A stretch of DNA of 64,000 nucleotides from Kineosphaera limosa NBRC 100340 (GCF_000298215.1 NZ_BAHD01000033.1:1-64000); one strand, 5' to 3'; shown: positions 20,442 through 29,358, numbered from the stretch's first letter. The notes: generated by a model not told the origin, from the sequence alone. Made by a program: numbers and translations.

Positions 20442-20482
20442 GCCAGCTGAGGTCGGCCGTTAGGCCGCCAGGAGGCGCCGGG

Positions 20483-22081
20483 TCACCACAGCACCCAGGC
20501 CAGGGCCACGAGCAGGATCAGGCTGATGGCCAGCGACACGAAGGCGCTGATCCGGCCCTTCTCTGGCAGGTTGGGGGAGCGGGCGGCGAGCAGTCCGGCA
20601 CAGACGATGGCTCCACCGAGTCCTCCGGCGAGCGCGCCCAAGGCCCACGCCGGCACTGCAGCCCACGGCCCGGCGACCAGCACGAGCACCAACCCGATCA
20701 GCGCGTCGATGGATGCCGTGGCGAGCCCGATGCGGGTGCGCTGTCGCGGCCGCAACAGCCGAACGAGCAGCACCAGCAGCGTGATCGGGGCGACGATGAG
20801 GCTGACGAGTCCGAGTGGCCCCAGTCCCGGCCCGGGCACGTCGCCGGCGTCGGTCGCCAGGGCCATGCCCAGGGAATCCACGAGCCGGTCGTCCGTGGTG
20901 GCCAGCGCGATGCCGGCGCGGCCCGCGTCCCGATCCAGGGCCAGTATGGTGTGGGTGCCGCCCGTGCCGCCGTTGTGCCAGGTGATCGTGCGTCCGTCCC
21001 GTTCACTGATCGCCCAGCCGAGGCCGCCCGTGGCGGTGCCGTCGGGGCCGGGGCGCGGCGTCATCGAGTCTGCGCCGGGGGCGCTGCCGTCCAGGAGGGC
21101 GCTCGCGAGCTTGGTCAGGTCTGCGGCGGTGGTGCGGGTCGAGGTGCCTGCCCAGGCGAACGCCGCGCCGGTCCACGGCGCCATGACGCGACCGTTGACG
21201 GTGCGGGGCGTCGCCAGACCGGCCGGCTCGGCGCCGGCGGCGGGAACGATGGTCGTCGACTCCATGCCCAGGGGGGTGAGCAGCCGGTTCGTCAGCAACT
21301 CGGCGTACGAGCCAGAGCCGGCGGCGCGGGCCAGCGCGTCGCCCAGCAGGGCCGTCCCGAAGTTGGAGTACTCCTCCTGGCCCCCCTGCGTGAGGGTCGC
21401 GGTGGCTGCGGCGTCGATCACGCCCTCGGTGGTCCAGCCCTCGTACGGGTTGCCGGGCGCGAAGGAGGAGCCCAACCCCGCCAGACCCGTCATGTCCGCG
21501 GGCAGTCGCGGCAGGCCGCTGGTGTGCATCGCGAGGGCTTCGAGGGTGACGCCACCGGCGGGCGTCCCGGCCAACTCGGGCAGGTGCTGCGAGAGGGGAT
21601 CGGTCAGCGCGGCCTCGCCCCGCTCGACGGCGTCGGCGAGCAGCATCCCGGTGAACACCTTGGTGATCGACCCCAGTTCGAAGGGCGTATCGGAGGTCGG
21701 TGGATCGCCGGCCGCCCGCGGGTCGCCGCCGACATCGCCGAACCCGGCGTACCGGGCGGTGCCCTCTGGAGCCTCTCCTGCTTCGACGCGAGCGGCGGAG
21801 AGGGCGCTCAGCCCGCGGCCGTCTCCGACCAGGCTTTCGACCTGCGCGATGAGCGCAGGATCGCCGGTCTGCCGTTCGGCCCCGTGCCCCAGTCTGGGGT
21901 TCGGCCCGACGAAGACGGCGAGGGCGGCACCGACCGCTACGGCGACCGCGAGCACGAAGGCCAGCGTGCGCCGGGTCGACCCGGCCGGCCTGGTCGGGTC
22001 GGTCAGGTGCCCGGTGGTCGCCTCTGTGGTCGCCTCAGTGGTCGACTCGGTGGAGGTCGGGTTGGTCTCTGGTGTGGGCAT
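20483..22081 (-). CDS. Membrane-anchored serine hydrolase, beta-lactamase/class C fold
   Basis: A 532-aa protein. A Thr-rich cytoplasmic N-terminus leads to one transmembrane segment (LAFVLAVAVAVGAALAVFVG). The extracellular domain has the S-x-x-K motif in GSITKVFTG (~136), Y-x-N as EEYSNFGTALLG (~236) and H-x-G as ITWHNGGTGG (~366), the catalytic trio of class C beta-lactamase-like D,D-peptidases and esterases. Three or four more helices end the protein. GGAGCC precedes ATG 22081. It lies 107 bases downstream of an ArsR-like regulator on the same strand, so the two are likely coregulated. The substrate (peptidoglycan, ester or beta-lactam) is not known. Confidence 0.87.
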   Translation of the reverse strand: MPTPETNPTSTESTTEATTEATTGHLTDPTRPAGSTRRTLAFVLAVAVAVGAALAVFVGPNPRLGHGAERQTGDPALIAQVESLVGDGRGLSALSAARVEAGEAPEGTARYAGFGDVGGDPRAAGDPPTSDTPFELGSITKVFTGMLLADAVERGEAALTDPLSQHLPELAGTPAGGVTLEALAMHTSGLPRLPADMTGLAGLGSSFAPGNPYEGWTTEGVIDAAATATLTQGGQEEYSNFGTALLGDALARAAGSGSYAELLTNRLLTPLGMESTTIVPAAGAEPAGLATPRTVNGRVMAPWTGAAFAWAGTSTRTTAADLTKLASALLDGSAPGADSMTPRPGPDGTATGGLGWAISERDGRTITWHNGGTGGTHTILALDRDAGRAGIALATTDDRLVDSLGMALATDAGDVPGPGLGPLGLVSLIVAPITLLVLLVRLLRPRQRTRIGLATASIDALIGLVLVLVAGPWAAVPAWALGALAGGLGGAIVCAGLLAARSPNLPEKGRISAFVSLAISLILLVALAWVLW

Positions 22082-22187
22082 AACGAGGCTCCTATCGCAG
22101 GTCTGATCGGAGGCAGGGGACGTGGGAGTCAGGGGCACAGGGGGGCCAGGGGACAGGACTAGGTTCTGGCGGGTCGCTCACCGTCGC

Positions 22188-22778
22188 TCACTCGGTGGCG
22201 GCGGCAACGATGAGCAGCAGGGGCACGACGCGCTGCGCCGGTACGGCGTAGCGGCCGCGGCTCACGGAGGTGAGCCAGCCCGCGGCGACGAGTTGGCGCA
22301 GGTGGTGGTGCAGCTGCCCGGTCGTGCCGAGTTCGTCGTCCTGCGCCATCGCCGCGGTGGTCTCGGTGCCCGTGAGCACGAGCTGCAGCAGCCGCAGTCG
22401 CACCGGGTGGGAGAGCGCATCGAGCCGGGCGGCGCCCTGGTGCCAGTCCGACTCCACTAGCGCATCCGGGTCGAAGCTGCGCTGCCAACGCACGGGCCCA
22501 TGGGGCAGTTGCAGATGTCCGGCGTAGTCGAGAGCGCCGTCCGGACGGCGCCGCAGCACCTCCTGCAACAGCCAGAACGGATCGTCGTGGGGCGCTCCGC
22601 CCGCCGTCTCGCCCGCCGTCTCGACAGCTGTCTCGACAGCTGTCTCGGCGCTCGGGATGGCCGGGACATCCGGGGTGGCGATGGCGGACGCGACCGGCGC
22701 GCCGGCCCGCTCCACCCGCGCGGTAAGGCGGGCCACCGCTTCTTCCAGAGCCGCCAGCCGCTCGCTCGTCGATGTCAT
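22188..22778 (-). CDS. ArsR-like winged-helix transcriptional regulator
   Basis: A 196-aa protein. An N-terminal coiled coil (SERLAALEEAVARLTARVER) is followed by an Ala/Glu/Thr repeat (ETAVETAVETAGETAGG). The winged helix is C-terminal: ARLDALSHPVRLRLLQLVLT, DDELGTTGQLHHHLRQLVAA, GWLTSVSRGRYAVPAQRVVP, matching the ArsR/DUF7342-like pattern of proteins paired with membrane hydrolases. No metal-binding Cys motif is seen. A 28-base palindrome lies five bases ahead of its start codon, strong evidence for autorepression. The serine hydrolase gene downstream is its likely second target. Confidence 0.85.
   Translation of the reverse strand: MTSTSERLAALEEAVARLTARVERAGAPVASAIATPDVPAIPSAETAVETAVETAGETAGGAPHDDPFWLLQEVLRRRPDGALDYAGHLQLPHGPVRWQRSFDPDALVESDWHQGAARLDALSHPVRLRLLQLVLTGTETTAAMAQDDELGTTGQLHHHLRQLVAAGWLTSVSRGRYAVPAQRVVPLLLIVAAATE
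22603..22650. repeat. Four tandem 12-base units inside the ArsR-like gene
   Basis: Units GCCGTCTCGCCC, GCCGTCTCGACA, GCTGTCTCGACA and GCTGTCTCGGCG encode the ETA(V/G) repeat on the minus strand. The unit length is a multiple of three, so slippage would lengthen or shorten the linker without breaking the frame. Confidence 0.8.
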
Positions 22779-22782
22779 AACT

Positions 22783-22810
22783 CCATAATTACGTACTTAC
22801 GTATCTATGG
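22783..22810. promoter_or_regulatory. 28-base palindromic operator before the ArsR-like gene
   Basis: The site reads CCATA-n2-TACGTA-n2-TACGTA-n2-TATGG, counting N positions between blocks, and is symmetric about its centre. It is AT-rich inside GC-rich DNA and ends five bases from the start codon at 22778, so a bound protein would block translation initiation or the promoter. Control by the ArsR-like protein encoded next to it is inferred. Confidence 0.7.
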
Positions 22811-23293
22811 CAAGAACGTGGACCTGAGAGCGCCGGGTTGCCCGGCCACGCGCGCTCCGATCCCTGACGCGACCCACTGGGCGGCCGCTGACCGATGCCT
22901 GATCTACACCTGCTCGAGACCTGCCTGTGCCCTGTCCGTGCCCTGTTCGTGACCTGCTCGCGCCCTGGTGAGTTGCTCACCAAGGGCAGGGAATGACCGC
23001 ACCGCCCCTCGTAAATTCGGGGGTGAGTGCAACTCCACAGAAACCATGAATTGCGAGCTATTCCGTGTGTTTTGAACCGGATTGGCGACCCGGGGCTCGA
23101 TTGAATCGACAACTTTTCCCTTAGTTCCGCGCATTGAGCGCCGATGTTCTCCCACGAGCGTCCACGGGCGGAGTTCGTCCGGGATGGTCTGTGCCCGGGA
23201 CCAGGCGCGGACCCAGATTCGCGGACGCCTCGGGGGGCCGGCGCGCGCAGGACCGAGCGTGCGCGACAACGCCTACAGGGAGTGCATTCAACC
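22811..23293. other. Non-coding region upstream of the secreted amidase
   Basis: No gene was found in these 483 bases, which are less GC-rich on the right side. A hairpin at 22962-22987 pairs GCCCT-GGTGAG with CTCACC-AGGGC (one bulged A, loop TTG); its stem repeats that of the tRNA-Pro terminator. Just left of it CCTG(T)CCGTG-like units recur three or four times (22920-22960). A 13-base palindrome TCGATTGAATCGA lies at 23097-23109, in an AT-richer stretch that may hold the amidase promoter; no convincing -35/-10 pair was identified. Confidence 0.5.
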
Positions 23294-25303
23294 GTGCGGA
23301 TTCGCCATCTGGCCGGTGTCGTCGCCACGCTCGTGGTAACACCGGCTCTGACCGTCCTGCCCGCTGCGCCGCCATCGGCAACTGCCGACAGCGCGCCCGT
23401 CCCCACCTCCGAACGGCGGGTCGACCTCGTCGATCCCGGCAACGCCAAGGCCGACGACGCCGACAAGACGTCCGCGGCCGATGTCGCCCTAGCCAGGGCG
23501 CAGGCGACCCGTACGACCGACGCCAAGAATGGCGTCGCACCGCCACCGGCCCAACCGGTCGATCCGGCCGCCCTTCCCGAGCCGCAGGTGCTCGAGGTCT
23601 CCACCCCCCAGGACGTGCCCAGCGACCTCGCCGTGGCCGGCGTCACCTACGGCACCACGCCCGCCGCCGGCACCGTCGTGCAGTACCGCACCAAGCGGGC
23701 CGACGCGCCATGGCAGGCCTGGCAGGGCATCGACTCCGACTCGGTCACCGCGGATGCCGCGACCGGCGACGGCCAGCGCGCCGGCGGCTCGGACCCGATC
23801 GTCCTCATCGACGTCAGCCAGGTGCAGGTGCGCGTCCTCGGTCGAGCCGGCAGTCCGACCACCGACGCCAAGCTGTCGATCATCGATCCGGGCTCCGCCG
23901 CCCAGGACGCGCAGGTCGGCGCACCGCAGGCCGGCGCCGCCCACGCGGCGCAGCGGCGACCCGCGATCTTCACCCGTGCCCAGTGGGGTGCCAACGAGTC
24001 GTGGCGCAAGGGCTCGCCCTCGTACACGCAGGTGCGCGGCGTCATCGTGCACCACACCGCGGGTACCAACAACTACACCCAGGCTCAGGTGCCCGCCATC
24101 ATGCGCGGCATCTACGCGTTCCACACCAAGGACCGCGGCTGGAGCGACGTCGCCTACAACGTGTTGATCGACAAGTGGGGCCGGATGTGGGAGGGCCGCG
24201 CCGGCGGACTGGACCGCGGCGTCATGGGCGCGCACGCCTCCGGGTGGAACACCAACACGATGGGCGTCGGAGTGCTCGGCGACTACGACAAGGTCGCGAT
24301 CCCCGGCGCCGCCGTCAACGCGGTCTCCCGGGTCATCGCCTGGAAGGCCGGGGTGCACGGCTTCTCGCCCAACGGCCGCGCGACGATCAACGGCCGGTCG
24401 GTACCGACCATCCAGGCCCACCGCGACGTCGGCAACACCACCTGCCCCGGCCGCTACATGTACGCCCAGATGGGCAACATTCGGCGCACCGCAGCGCAAC
24501 TCGCCGGGAACGGCACATCCACAGCCCCGCCGGCACCCAACAACCCCGAGCCGGTGACGAGCCCCAGCGGCGGAATCCGCGGCAACGACGTGCTCATGCG
24601 CAGCACCGCGAACACGTTGTTCCGCACCAGCCCCATCGGTGCCACGGGCATGTCCTTCGCGGCCCGTGTCTCCGGCGTCGACTGGTCGCAGTACGACAAG
24701 GTCGTCTCGACCGGTGACCTGACCGGTGACGGCATCGGCGACGTGCTGGCCCGCACCAGCTCCGGCGGGCGGCTGCACCTGTACCCGGGCACCCCCTCCG
24801 GGCAGCTCGCTGACATGCGAGACCTCGGCGCGGGCTGGGGCGGCATGAACGCCATCACCGGCGGCGCCGACTACACCGGCGACGGCCGGGCCGACATTCT
24901 TGCGGTCGTGGCCCGCACCGGCGAGCTGTTCATCTACGCCGGCAACGGCAGCGGCGGCTTCGACAACCGGCACTCGCTGGGCACCGGCTGGGGTCACATG
25001 CGCGACGTCGCGGCCGTCGGCGACTGGGACGGCGATGGGCGTGCCGACATCATGGGTGTGCTGCGCGACGGCACCGCATTCGTCTACCCGGGCAACGGCC
25101 GGGGTGGCTGGCGCGGCGGACGCACGCAGATCGCCACGAACTTCAGCGCGTGGCCCACGATCGTCGGGCTGCCGGGCTCACGAGCGGTCTTCGGCGTCGA
25201 CGCCAGCGGCAACGGCTTCATGATCCGCAGGCACGGCACCAGCACCGTGCGCTCGACGCCGGTCGCGCCCAACTTCCGCGGCCTGCACGTCTTCGCCAGC
25301 TGA
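23294..25303 (+). CDS. Secreted N-acetylmuramoyl-L-alanine amidase (PGRP/amidase_2) with FG-GAP repeats
   Basis: A 669-aa exported cell-wall hydrolase. A signal peptide (RIRHLAGVVATLVVTPALTV) starts the protein. The PGRP domain (~residues 220-400) has the zinc ligands in GVIVHHTAGTNNYTQ (~251) and AHRDVGNTTCPGRYMY (~375), plus YNVLIDKWGRMWEGR. Residues ~425-669 carry FG-GAP/VCBS repeats (GDLTGDGIGDVLART, YTGDGRADILAV, GDWDGDGRADIMGV), a calcium-binding propeller probably used to hold wall polymers. GTG 23294 is chosen because it starts the signal peptide. AGGGAG lies ~11 bases upstream, somewhat far. Two hairpins follow the gene. Confidence 0.92.
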   Translation: MRIRHLAGVVATLVVTPALTVLPAAPPSATADSAPVPTSERRVDLVDPGNAKADDADKTSAADVALARAQATRTTDAKNGVAPPPAQPVDPAALPEPQVLEVSTPQDVPSDLAVAGVTYGTTPAAGTVVQYRTKRADAPWQAWQGIDSDSVTADAATGDGQRAGGSDPIVLIDVSQVQVRVLGRAGSPTTDAKLSIIDPGSAAQDAQVGAPQAGAAHAAQRRPAIFTRAQWGANESWRKGSPSYTQVRGVIVHHTAGTNNYTQAQVPAIMRGIYAFHTKDRGWSDVAYNVLIDKWGRMWEGRAGGLDRGVMGAHASGWNTNTMGVGVLGDYDKVAIPGAAVNAVSRVIAWKAGVHGFSPNGRATINGRSVPTIQAHRDVGNTTCPGRYMYAQMGNIRRTAAQLAGNGTSTAPPAPNNPEPVTSPSGGIRGNDVLMRSTANTLFRTSPIGATGMSFAARVSGVDWSQYDKVVSTGDLTGDGIGDVLARTSSGGRLHLYPGTPSGQLADMRDLGAGWGGMNAITGGADYTGDGRADILAVVARTGELFIYAGNGSGGFDNRHSLGTGWGHMRDVAAVGDWDGDGRADIMGVLRDGTAFVYPGNGRGGWRGGRTQIATNFSAWPTIVGLPGSRAVFGVDASGNGFMIRRHGTSTVRSTPVAPNFRGLHVFAS

Positions 25304-25321
25304 GTCACGACGCTCACCCGC

Positions 25322-25392
25322 GCAGCCGACGTCCGCGGCTGCCTCCCATACACCGCCTGTCGGTCGCTGCAGCACCGGCGGCCGACAGGCGG
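25322..25392 (+). terminator. Two successive hairpins after the amidase gene
   Basis: The first pairs GCAGCCG (25322-25328) with CGGCTGC (25336-25342). The second pairs CCGCCTGTCGG (25353-25363) with CCGACAGGCGG (25382-25392), perfect over 11 bases with an 18-base loop. Together they lie 19 bases after the stop codon. Confidence 0.65.
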
Positions 25393-25475
25393 CGTTCGTC
25401 TCGAGCCAGATTCGTTGCGTCCGTTTATTGACACGCGCGGCTCACCTGGTGACACGGGACACCGTCGGGTGCGCC

Positions 25476-26477
25476 ATGGCGGAAAATGGAGGCGTGCCAT
25501 CGTCCAACCCTCCGACTCCGAACGCTTCGACGCCCTCGGGCCCCGCGCCGACGAGCAAACACCCCGCCCGCCGCGACCTGACGCCCTACGCGTGGCTGTC
25601 GATCGCCACGGCCATCACGACGATCTCGCTGAAGACCGGAGCCTGGGTGCTCACCGGCTCGGTGGGTCTGCTCTCGGATGCCGCGGAGTCGGTCGTCAAC
25701 CTCGTCGCCGCCGTCGTCGCGCTCATCGCCTTGAAGGTCGCCGCCCGGCCGGCCGACAAGTCGCACCACTTCGGACATACGAAGGCCGAGTACTTCTCCG
25801 CGGCCGTCGAGGGCGTCATGATCTTCGTCGCCGCGGTCTTCATCCTCATCACCTCGGTCGAACGGTTCATCAACCCGGCGCCGCTGGAGAACGTGGGCCT
25901 GGGTCTGGTCATCGTGGTCATCGCCTCGGTGCTCAACGGGGTCGTGGCCGCGGTGCTGCTGCGGGCCGGCAAGCAGCATCGCTCGGCGACGCTGGTGGCC
26001 GACGGCAAACACCTGCTCACCGACGTGTGGACCTCCGCGGGCGTCGTGCTCGGAGTCGCCCTCGTCGCCCTCACCGGCTGGGAGCGGCTGGACCCCCTGA
26101 TCGCCTTCGCGGTCGGCGTCAACATCATCGTCACCGGATGGAAGTTGCTCGCGGAGTCCGTCGCCGGGCTCATGGACGTCTCCTGGTCCAAGGAGGAGAA
26201 CGCCAAGCTGGCGCGGCTCGTGCGGGCGCACATCAACGACGACGTCAACGTGCACGCCCTGCGCACCCGCGAGGCCGGCCACCTGCGCTACGTCGAGATG
26301 CACGTGTTGGTGCCCGGCAGCTGGACGGTGCTGGAAGGCCACGACGTCGTCGAGGAGATCGAGCAGGCGATCATGAACGAGTTCGAGGGGTGCCGCGTGA
26401 GCATCCACCTAGAGCCGCGCGAAGACCCGCGGGCCTACGGCGACTACGACCACGAAGTCGTCATTCCTGGGGACTGA
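25476..26477 (+). CDS. Cation diffusion facilitator (CDF) family transporter
   Basis: A 333-aa divalent metal/proton antiporter, probably exporting Zn2+, Fe2+ or Mn2+. Six helices are visible. LLSDAAESVVNLVAAVVALI in helix 2 and GKHLLTDVWTSAGVVLGVAL in helix 5 carry the metal-site Asp and His-x-x-x-Asp residues. The cytoplasmic domain (NDDVNVHALRTREAGHLRYV, HVLVPGSWTVLEGHDVVEEI) follows. ATG 25476 is the chosen start; GTG 25497 is too close to its GGAGG to be favoured. The 3' end overlaps the end of the convergent A-T-TE gene by 17 bases. Confidence 0.88.
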   Translation: MAENGGVPSSNPPTPNASTPSGPAPTSKHPARRDLTPYAWLSIATAITTISLKTGAWVLTGSVGLLSDAAESVVNLVAAVVALIALKVAARPADKSHHFGHTKAEYFSAAVEGVMIFVAAVFILITSVERFINPAPLENVGLGLVIVVIASVLNGVVAAVLLRAGKQHRSATLVADGKHLLTDVWTSAGVVLGVALVALTGWERLDPLIAFAVGVNIIVTGWKLLAESVAGLMDVSWSKEENAKLARLVRAHINDDVNVHALRTREAGHLRYVEMHVLVPGSWTVLEGHDVVEEIEQAIMNEFEGCRVSIHLEPREDPRAYGDYDHEVVIPGD

Positions 26478-29070
26478 GCTCCGCCGCCTCGAGCTCCCGC
26501 GCCAGCACGTCGGCCACCTCGTACACCCACGGCGGCCGGATCATCGTGTAGTGATCACCGGTCACCTCGATGCGTTCCCACTGGCCGCACAGGTAGCGAT
26601 CCCAGTTGTCGCGCTGCTCCTTCTCCGGTGATTGAGCCAGGAAGACGATGCTCTTGCCGGGGTAGGGGCGGCCGCGGTATCGCTTGGCCAGCGCCTTGCT
26701 CTGCTCGAACAGCCGCCCGTTGCCGGATCCGCCGGGCGTGCTGCGCAACGTGGTGTAGTGCAGCATGAGCCGGCGCCGGGCCCGCAGCAGGGCCGAGCCC
26801 TCGGGTGCCGGGTGCAGCTCCGGGTCGGGCGGGAACGAATCCAACAGGGCCAGCAGGGCGACCTCGTGCCCGGCGTCGCGCAGCTGGTGGGCCATCTCGA
26901 AGGCGAGGATGCCGCCGAAGGAGTGGCCCGCCAGGTGGTAGGGACCCTGCGGCTGCACCTGCCGCAGACGCTCGATGTTGTCGGCTGCCATCTGTCGCAC
27001 CGAGCGCTCGGGCCAGCCGCGGCCCTCGATGACGGGGGACTGCAGCGCGTAGGCGGGTCGATCTTTGCCGAGCCGACGCGAGAGGCCGACGAACGCGATG
27101 CCGAGCCCACCGGCTCCGGCCATGATGAACAGCGGCTCCTTGTCGCCCTCGGTGTTCAGCGGGACCAGCGCCCCGTTGACCCCCGAGCCGGACTCCTGCA
27201 GCGTGGCGGCGAAATCGCGTAGCACGGGCGCCTGGGCGAGCACCCCGCTGTGCACCCGCTCGCTGGGGATGTTCAGTTCTTGGCTGATGCGGGTCATCAG
27301 CTCCTCGGTGGCCAACGAATCGCCGCCCAGGGCGAAGAAGTCGTCGTCGGCGCCGACGTGGTCGACGTCGAGCACCTGGGCCCAGATCATCGCCACGAGC
27401 TGCTCGAAGTACGACAGCGAGCCGTCCTCCTCGACGCGGGCCGCGGCGGGCGGCTCGGGCAGGGCGGCGCGATCGATCTTGCCGCGCTCGCTGCGGGGCA
27501 GGGCCTCGAGAAACACGAGTCCCTCGGGCACCATGTGCGCGGGCAGAGCCCGGCGCAACTCGGCGCGCAGCGCTCCGGCGTCCGGCGGCCCGTCGGTGCC
27601 CACGATGTAGGCGACGAGCCGGGTGCCACCGGTCTGGCGCGGCACGCCGACGACGACCGCCTCGCGGACCGCGGGCAACGCGAACAGGGCCGCGTCCACC
27701 TCCGCGGGGTCGACGAGGTAGCCGCGCACCTTGACGCTGTGGTCGGCGCGGCCGACGAGCTGCATCGAGCTATCGGGCAGGAAGCGGCCGAGGTCGCTGG
27801 TGCGGTAGGTGCGGGTGCCGTCGGGATTGTCGCGGAAGGAGTCACCCGTCTCGTTGGGCATGCCCCAATAGCCGAGGGCGACATCGGGCGCGGTGACGGT
27901 GATCTGACCCGTCGCGCCGGGTTCGACGGACACCTCGATGCCGCCGGCGGCGGTGGTGGCCACCAGGTCGATGACCGTGCGGCCCACGCCCCGACCCACC
28001 GGTAGCGGCCCGTCGATGGCTGGGGCGTCGGGGGTGATGACGTACTCGCTGATGAGCCCCGTCTCCGAGGAGCCGTAGCGGTTACGCAGCACGCAGGTCG
28101 GCGGCAGCAGCGGACGCAAGGCGTCGGCGTCGCGCCCATAGGCGGCCTCGCCGGCGATCGTCACCGAGGTCAGGCTGCGCAGCGCCGCCCGGTCGGGTTG
28201 GCTCGAGCAGAACGCGCGCAGGATCGCTGGGCTCGTGATCATCACCGTGCACCCGTACTCGGCGATGAAGGCCGGCAGGTTGGCGATGCCGCGGCTGCGG
28301 GAGTCGTACAGGCGCATGCAGGCACCGACGAGCAGGCCGTGGATCGTCGTCGTCAGGCCGGCGTGGAAGGCGATGGGCAGGGTGTGCGCAATGACACCGG
28401 TGCTGTCGTAGCAGCCGGTGGCGATCGAACTGTTCCACGCGTCGCGCACGAACAGCCGGTGGTCGTTGGCGACCGGTTTGGGCTGCCCGGTCGAGCCCGA
28501 GGTGAAGGCCAACGCCGCCACCTGGGTCGGCTCCGGCGGGTTCTGCCACAGCAGGTCGACCGGGGTGCTCTCGTCCGCGTCGCGCAGCGGCACCGTGACG
28601 GTGGCGCCGAGGTCGGCGGCCAAGGCCTCGTTGGCCTCGTCGGCGCAGATCAGCGTGACGCCGGAGCGCTCGACGAGCGTGCGCAGGCGTGGTGCGGGCG
28701 AGCGCGGGTCGAGCACCAGCACCGGGTGCCCGGAGGCGAGCACGGCAACGAGGGTGGCCACGGCACCCACGGTGTGCCCGTACAGCATGCCGACGGGCTG
28801 GTCGGCGGGCAGGTCGGCCGCCGCCCGGCGCAGGCCGGCCAACGCTGCCGCGCTACGTTGCGCCAGTTGGGCGAACGTGAGGTCTTCGACCTCGTCGCTG
28901 ACGGCAACTCGGTCTCCGATCGACTCGACGACCGTGCGCAGGCGCGGCAGGATGCCGGCGGCGACCTCGTCCTCGGTCAGCTCGGCGAACCGCCGGCCAT
29001 GTCGAAGGTGGACATTCGTGGGCCCCGGATCGCCGGCGCTGGCAGGCGCCGTGCTGGGTGACACGCTCAT
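26461..29070 (-). CDS. One-module NRPS-like enzyme: adenylation, carrier, thioesterase
   Basis: An 869-aa A-T-TE protein without a condensation domain. The A domain (~1-540) has LAFTSGSTGQPKPV, NRYGSSETG, YRTSDLGRF, GRADHSVKVRGYLVDPAEVD and ERGKIDRAALP with the catalytic Lys. The carrier domain has DDDFFALGGDSLATEELM (Ser for phosphopantetheine, ~582). The thioesterase has the nucleophile motif AGHSFGGILAF (~716) and a C-terminal His in GDHYTMI (~839). The A4 motif reads AFHAG where amino-acid-activating domains have FDxS, so the substrate may lack an alpha-amino group. AGGGGA precedes ATG 29070, and a DtxR/IdeR-like iron box lies 55 bases upstream. No other synthetase or siderophore gene is adjacent; the product is unknown. 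Confidence 0.88.
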   Translation of the reverse strand: MSVSPSTAPASAGDPGPTNVHLRHGRRFAELTEDEVAAGILPRLRTVVESIGDRVAVSDEVEDLTFAQLAQRSAAALAGLRRAAADLPADQPVGMLYGHTVGAVATLVAVLASGHPVLVLDPRSPAPRLRTLVERSGVTLICADEANEALAADLGATVTVPLRDADESTPVDLLWQNPPEPTQVAALAFTSGSTGQPKPVANDHRLFVRDAWNSSIATGCYDSTGVIAHTLPIAFHAGLTTTIHGLLVGACMRLYDSRSRGIANLPAFIAEYGCTVMITSPAILRAFCSSQPDRAALRSLTSVTIAGEAAYGRDADALRPLLPPTCVLRNRYGSSETGLISEYVITPDAPAIDGPLPVGRGVGRTVIDLVATTAAGGIEVSVEPGATGQITVTAPDVALGYWGMPNETGDSFRDNPDGTRTYRTSDLGRFLPDSSMQLVGRADHSVKVRGYLVDPAEVDAALFALPAVREAVVVGVPRQTGGTRLVAYIVGTDGPPDAGALRAELRRALPAHMVPEGLVFLEALPRSERGKIDRAALPEPPAAARVEEDGSLSYFEQLVAMIWAQVLDVDHVGADDDFFALGGDSLATEELMTRISQELNIPSERVHSGVLAQAPVLRDFAATLQESGSGVNGALVPLNTEGDKEPLFIMAGAGGLGIAFVGLSRRLGKDRPAYALQSPVIEGRGWPERSVRQMAADNIERLRQVQPQGPYHLAGHSFGGILAFEMAHQLRDAGHEVALLALLDSFPPDPELHPAPEGSALLRARRRLMLHYTTLRSTPGGSGNGRLFEQSKALAKRYRGRPYPGKSIVFLAQSPEKEQRDNWDRYLCGQWERIEVTGDHYTMIRPPWVYEVADVLARELEAAELSPQE

Positions 29071-29124
29071 GACGGGATCCCCTATTCCCCTCAGGTGGCA
29101 ATACGGCACTTGTTGCCGCGCAAT

Positions 29125-29143
29125 TTAGGCAAGGCTAACCAGT
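29125..29143 (-). promoter_or_regulatory. DtxR/IdeR-type iron box upstream of the A-T-TE gene
   Basis: TTAGGCAAGGCTAACCAGT matches 14 of 19 positions of the actinobacterial consensus TTAGGTTAGGCTAACCTAA, including the whole GGCTAACC half. It lies 55 bases before the start codon, where an iron-loaded repressor would cover the promoter. Iron control of the gene is inferred. The 215 bases to its right (29144-29358) hold no gene that I can support. Confidence 0.65.
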
Positions 29144-29358
29144 TGGCAGTCTCATGTGGGTTCGGTCACGTCTTGACAGTGATCACGCACCCCCGGCGGC
29201 CACCATACGCCCGCGGCGGGCGTGGTCGTCGGGTCCCTCGGACCGCGTTCTTCGCCTCCACCCCCCGCCGTTTATGAATATCAAGGAGGGACAAGGAAGT
29301 TCGACGTTCACTTGCGCTCGCTGCCTTGTGGACAAAAGCGGTCCGGCGCAGATCGCGC

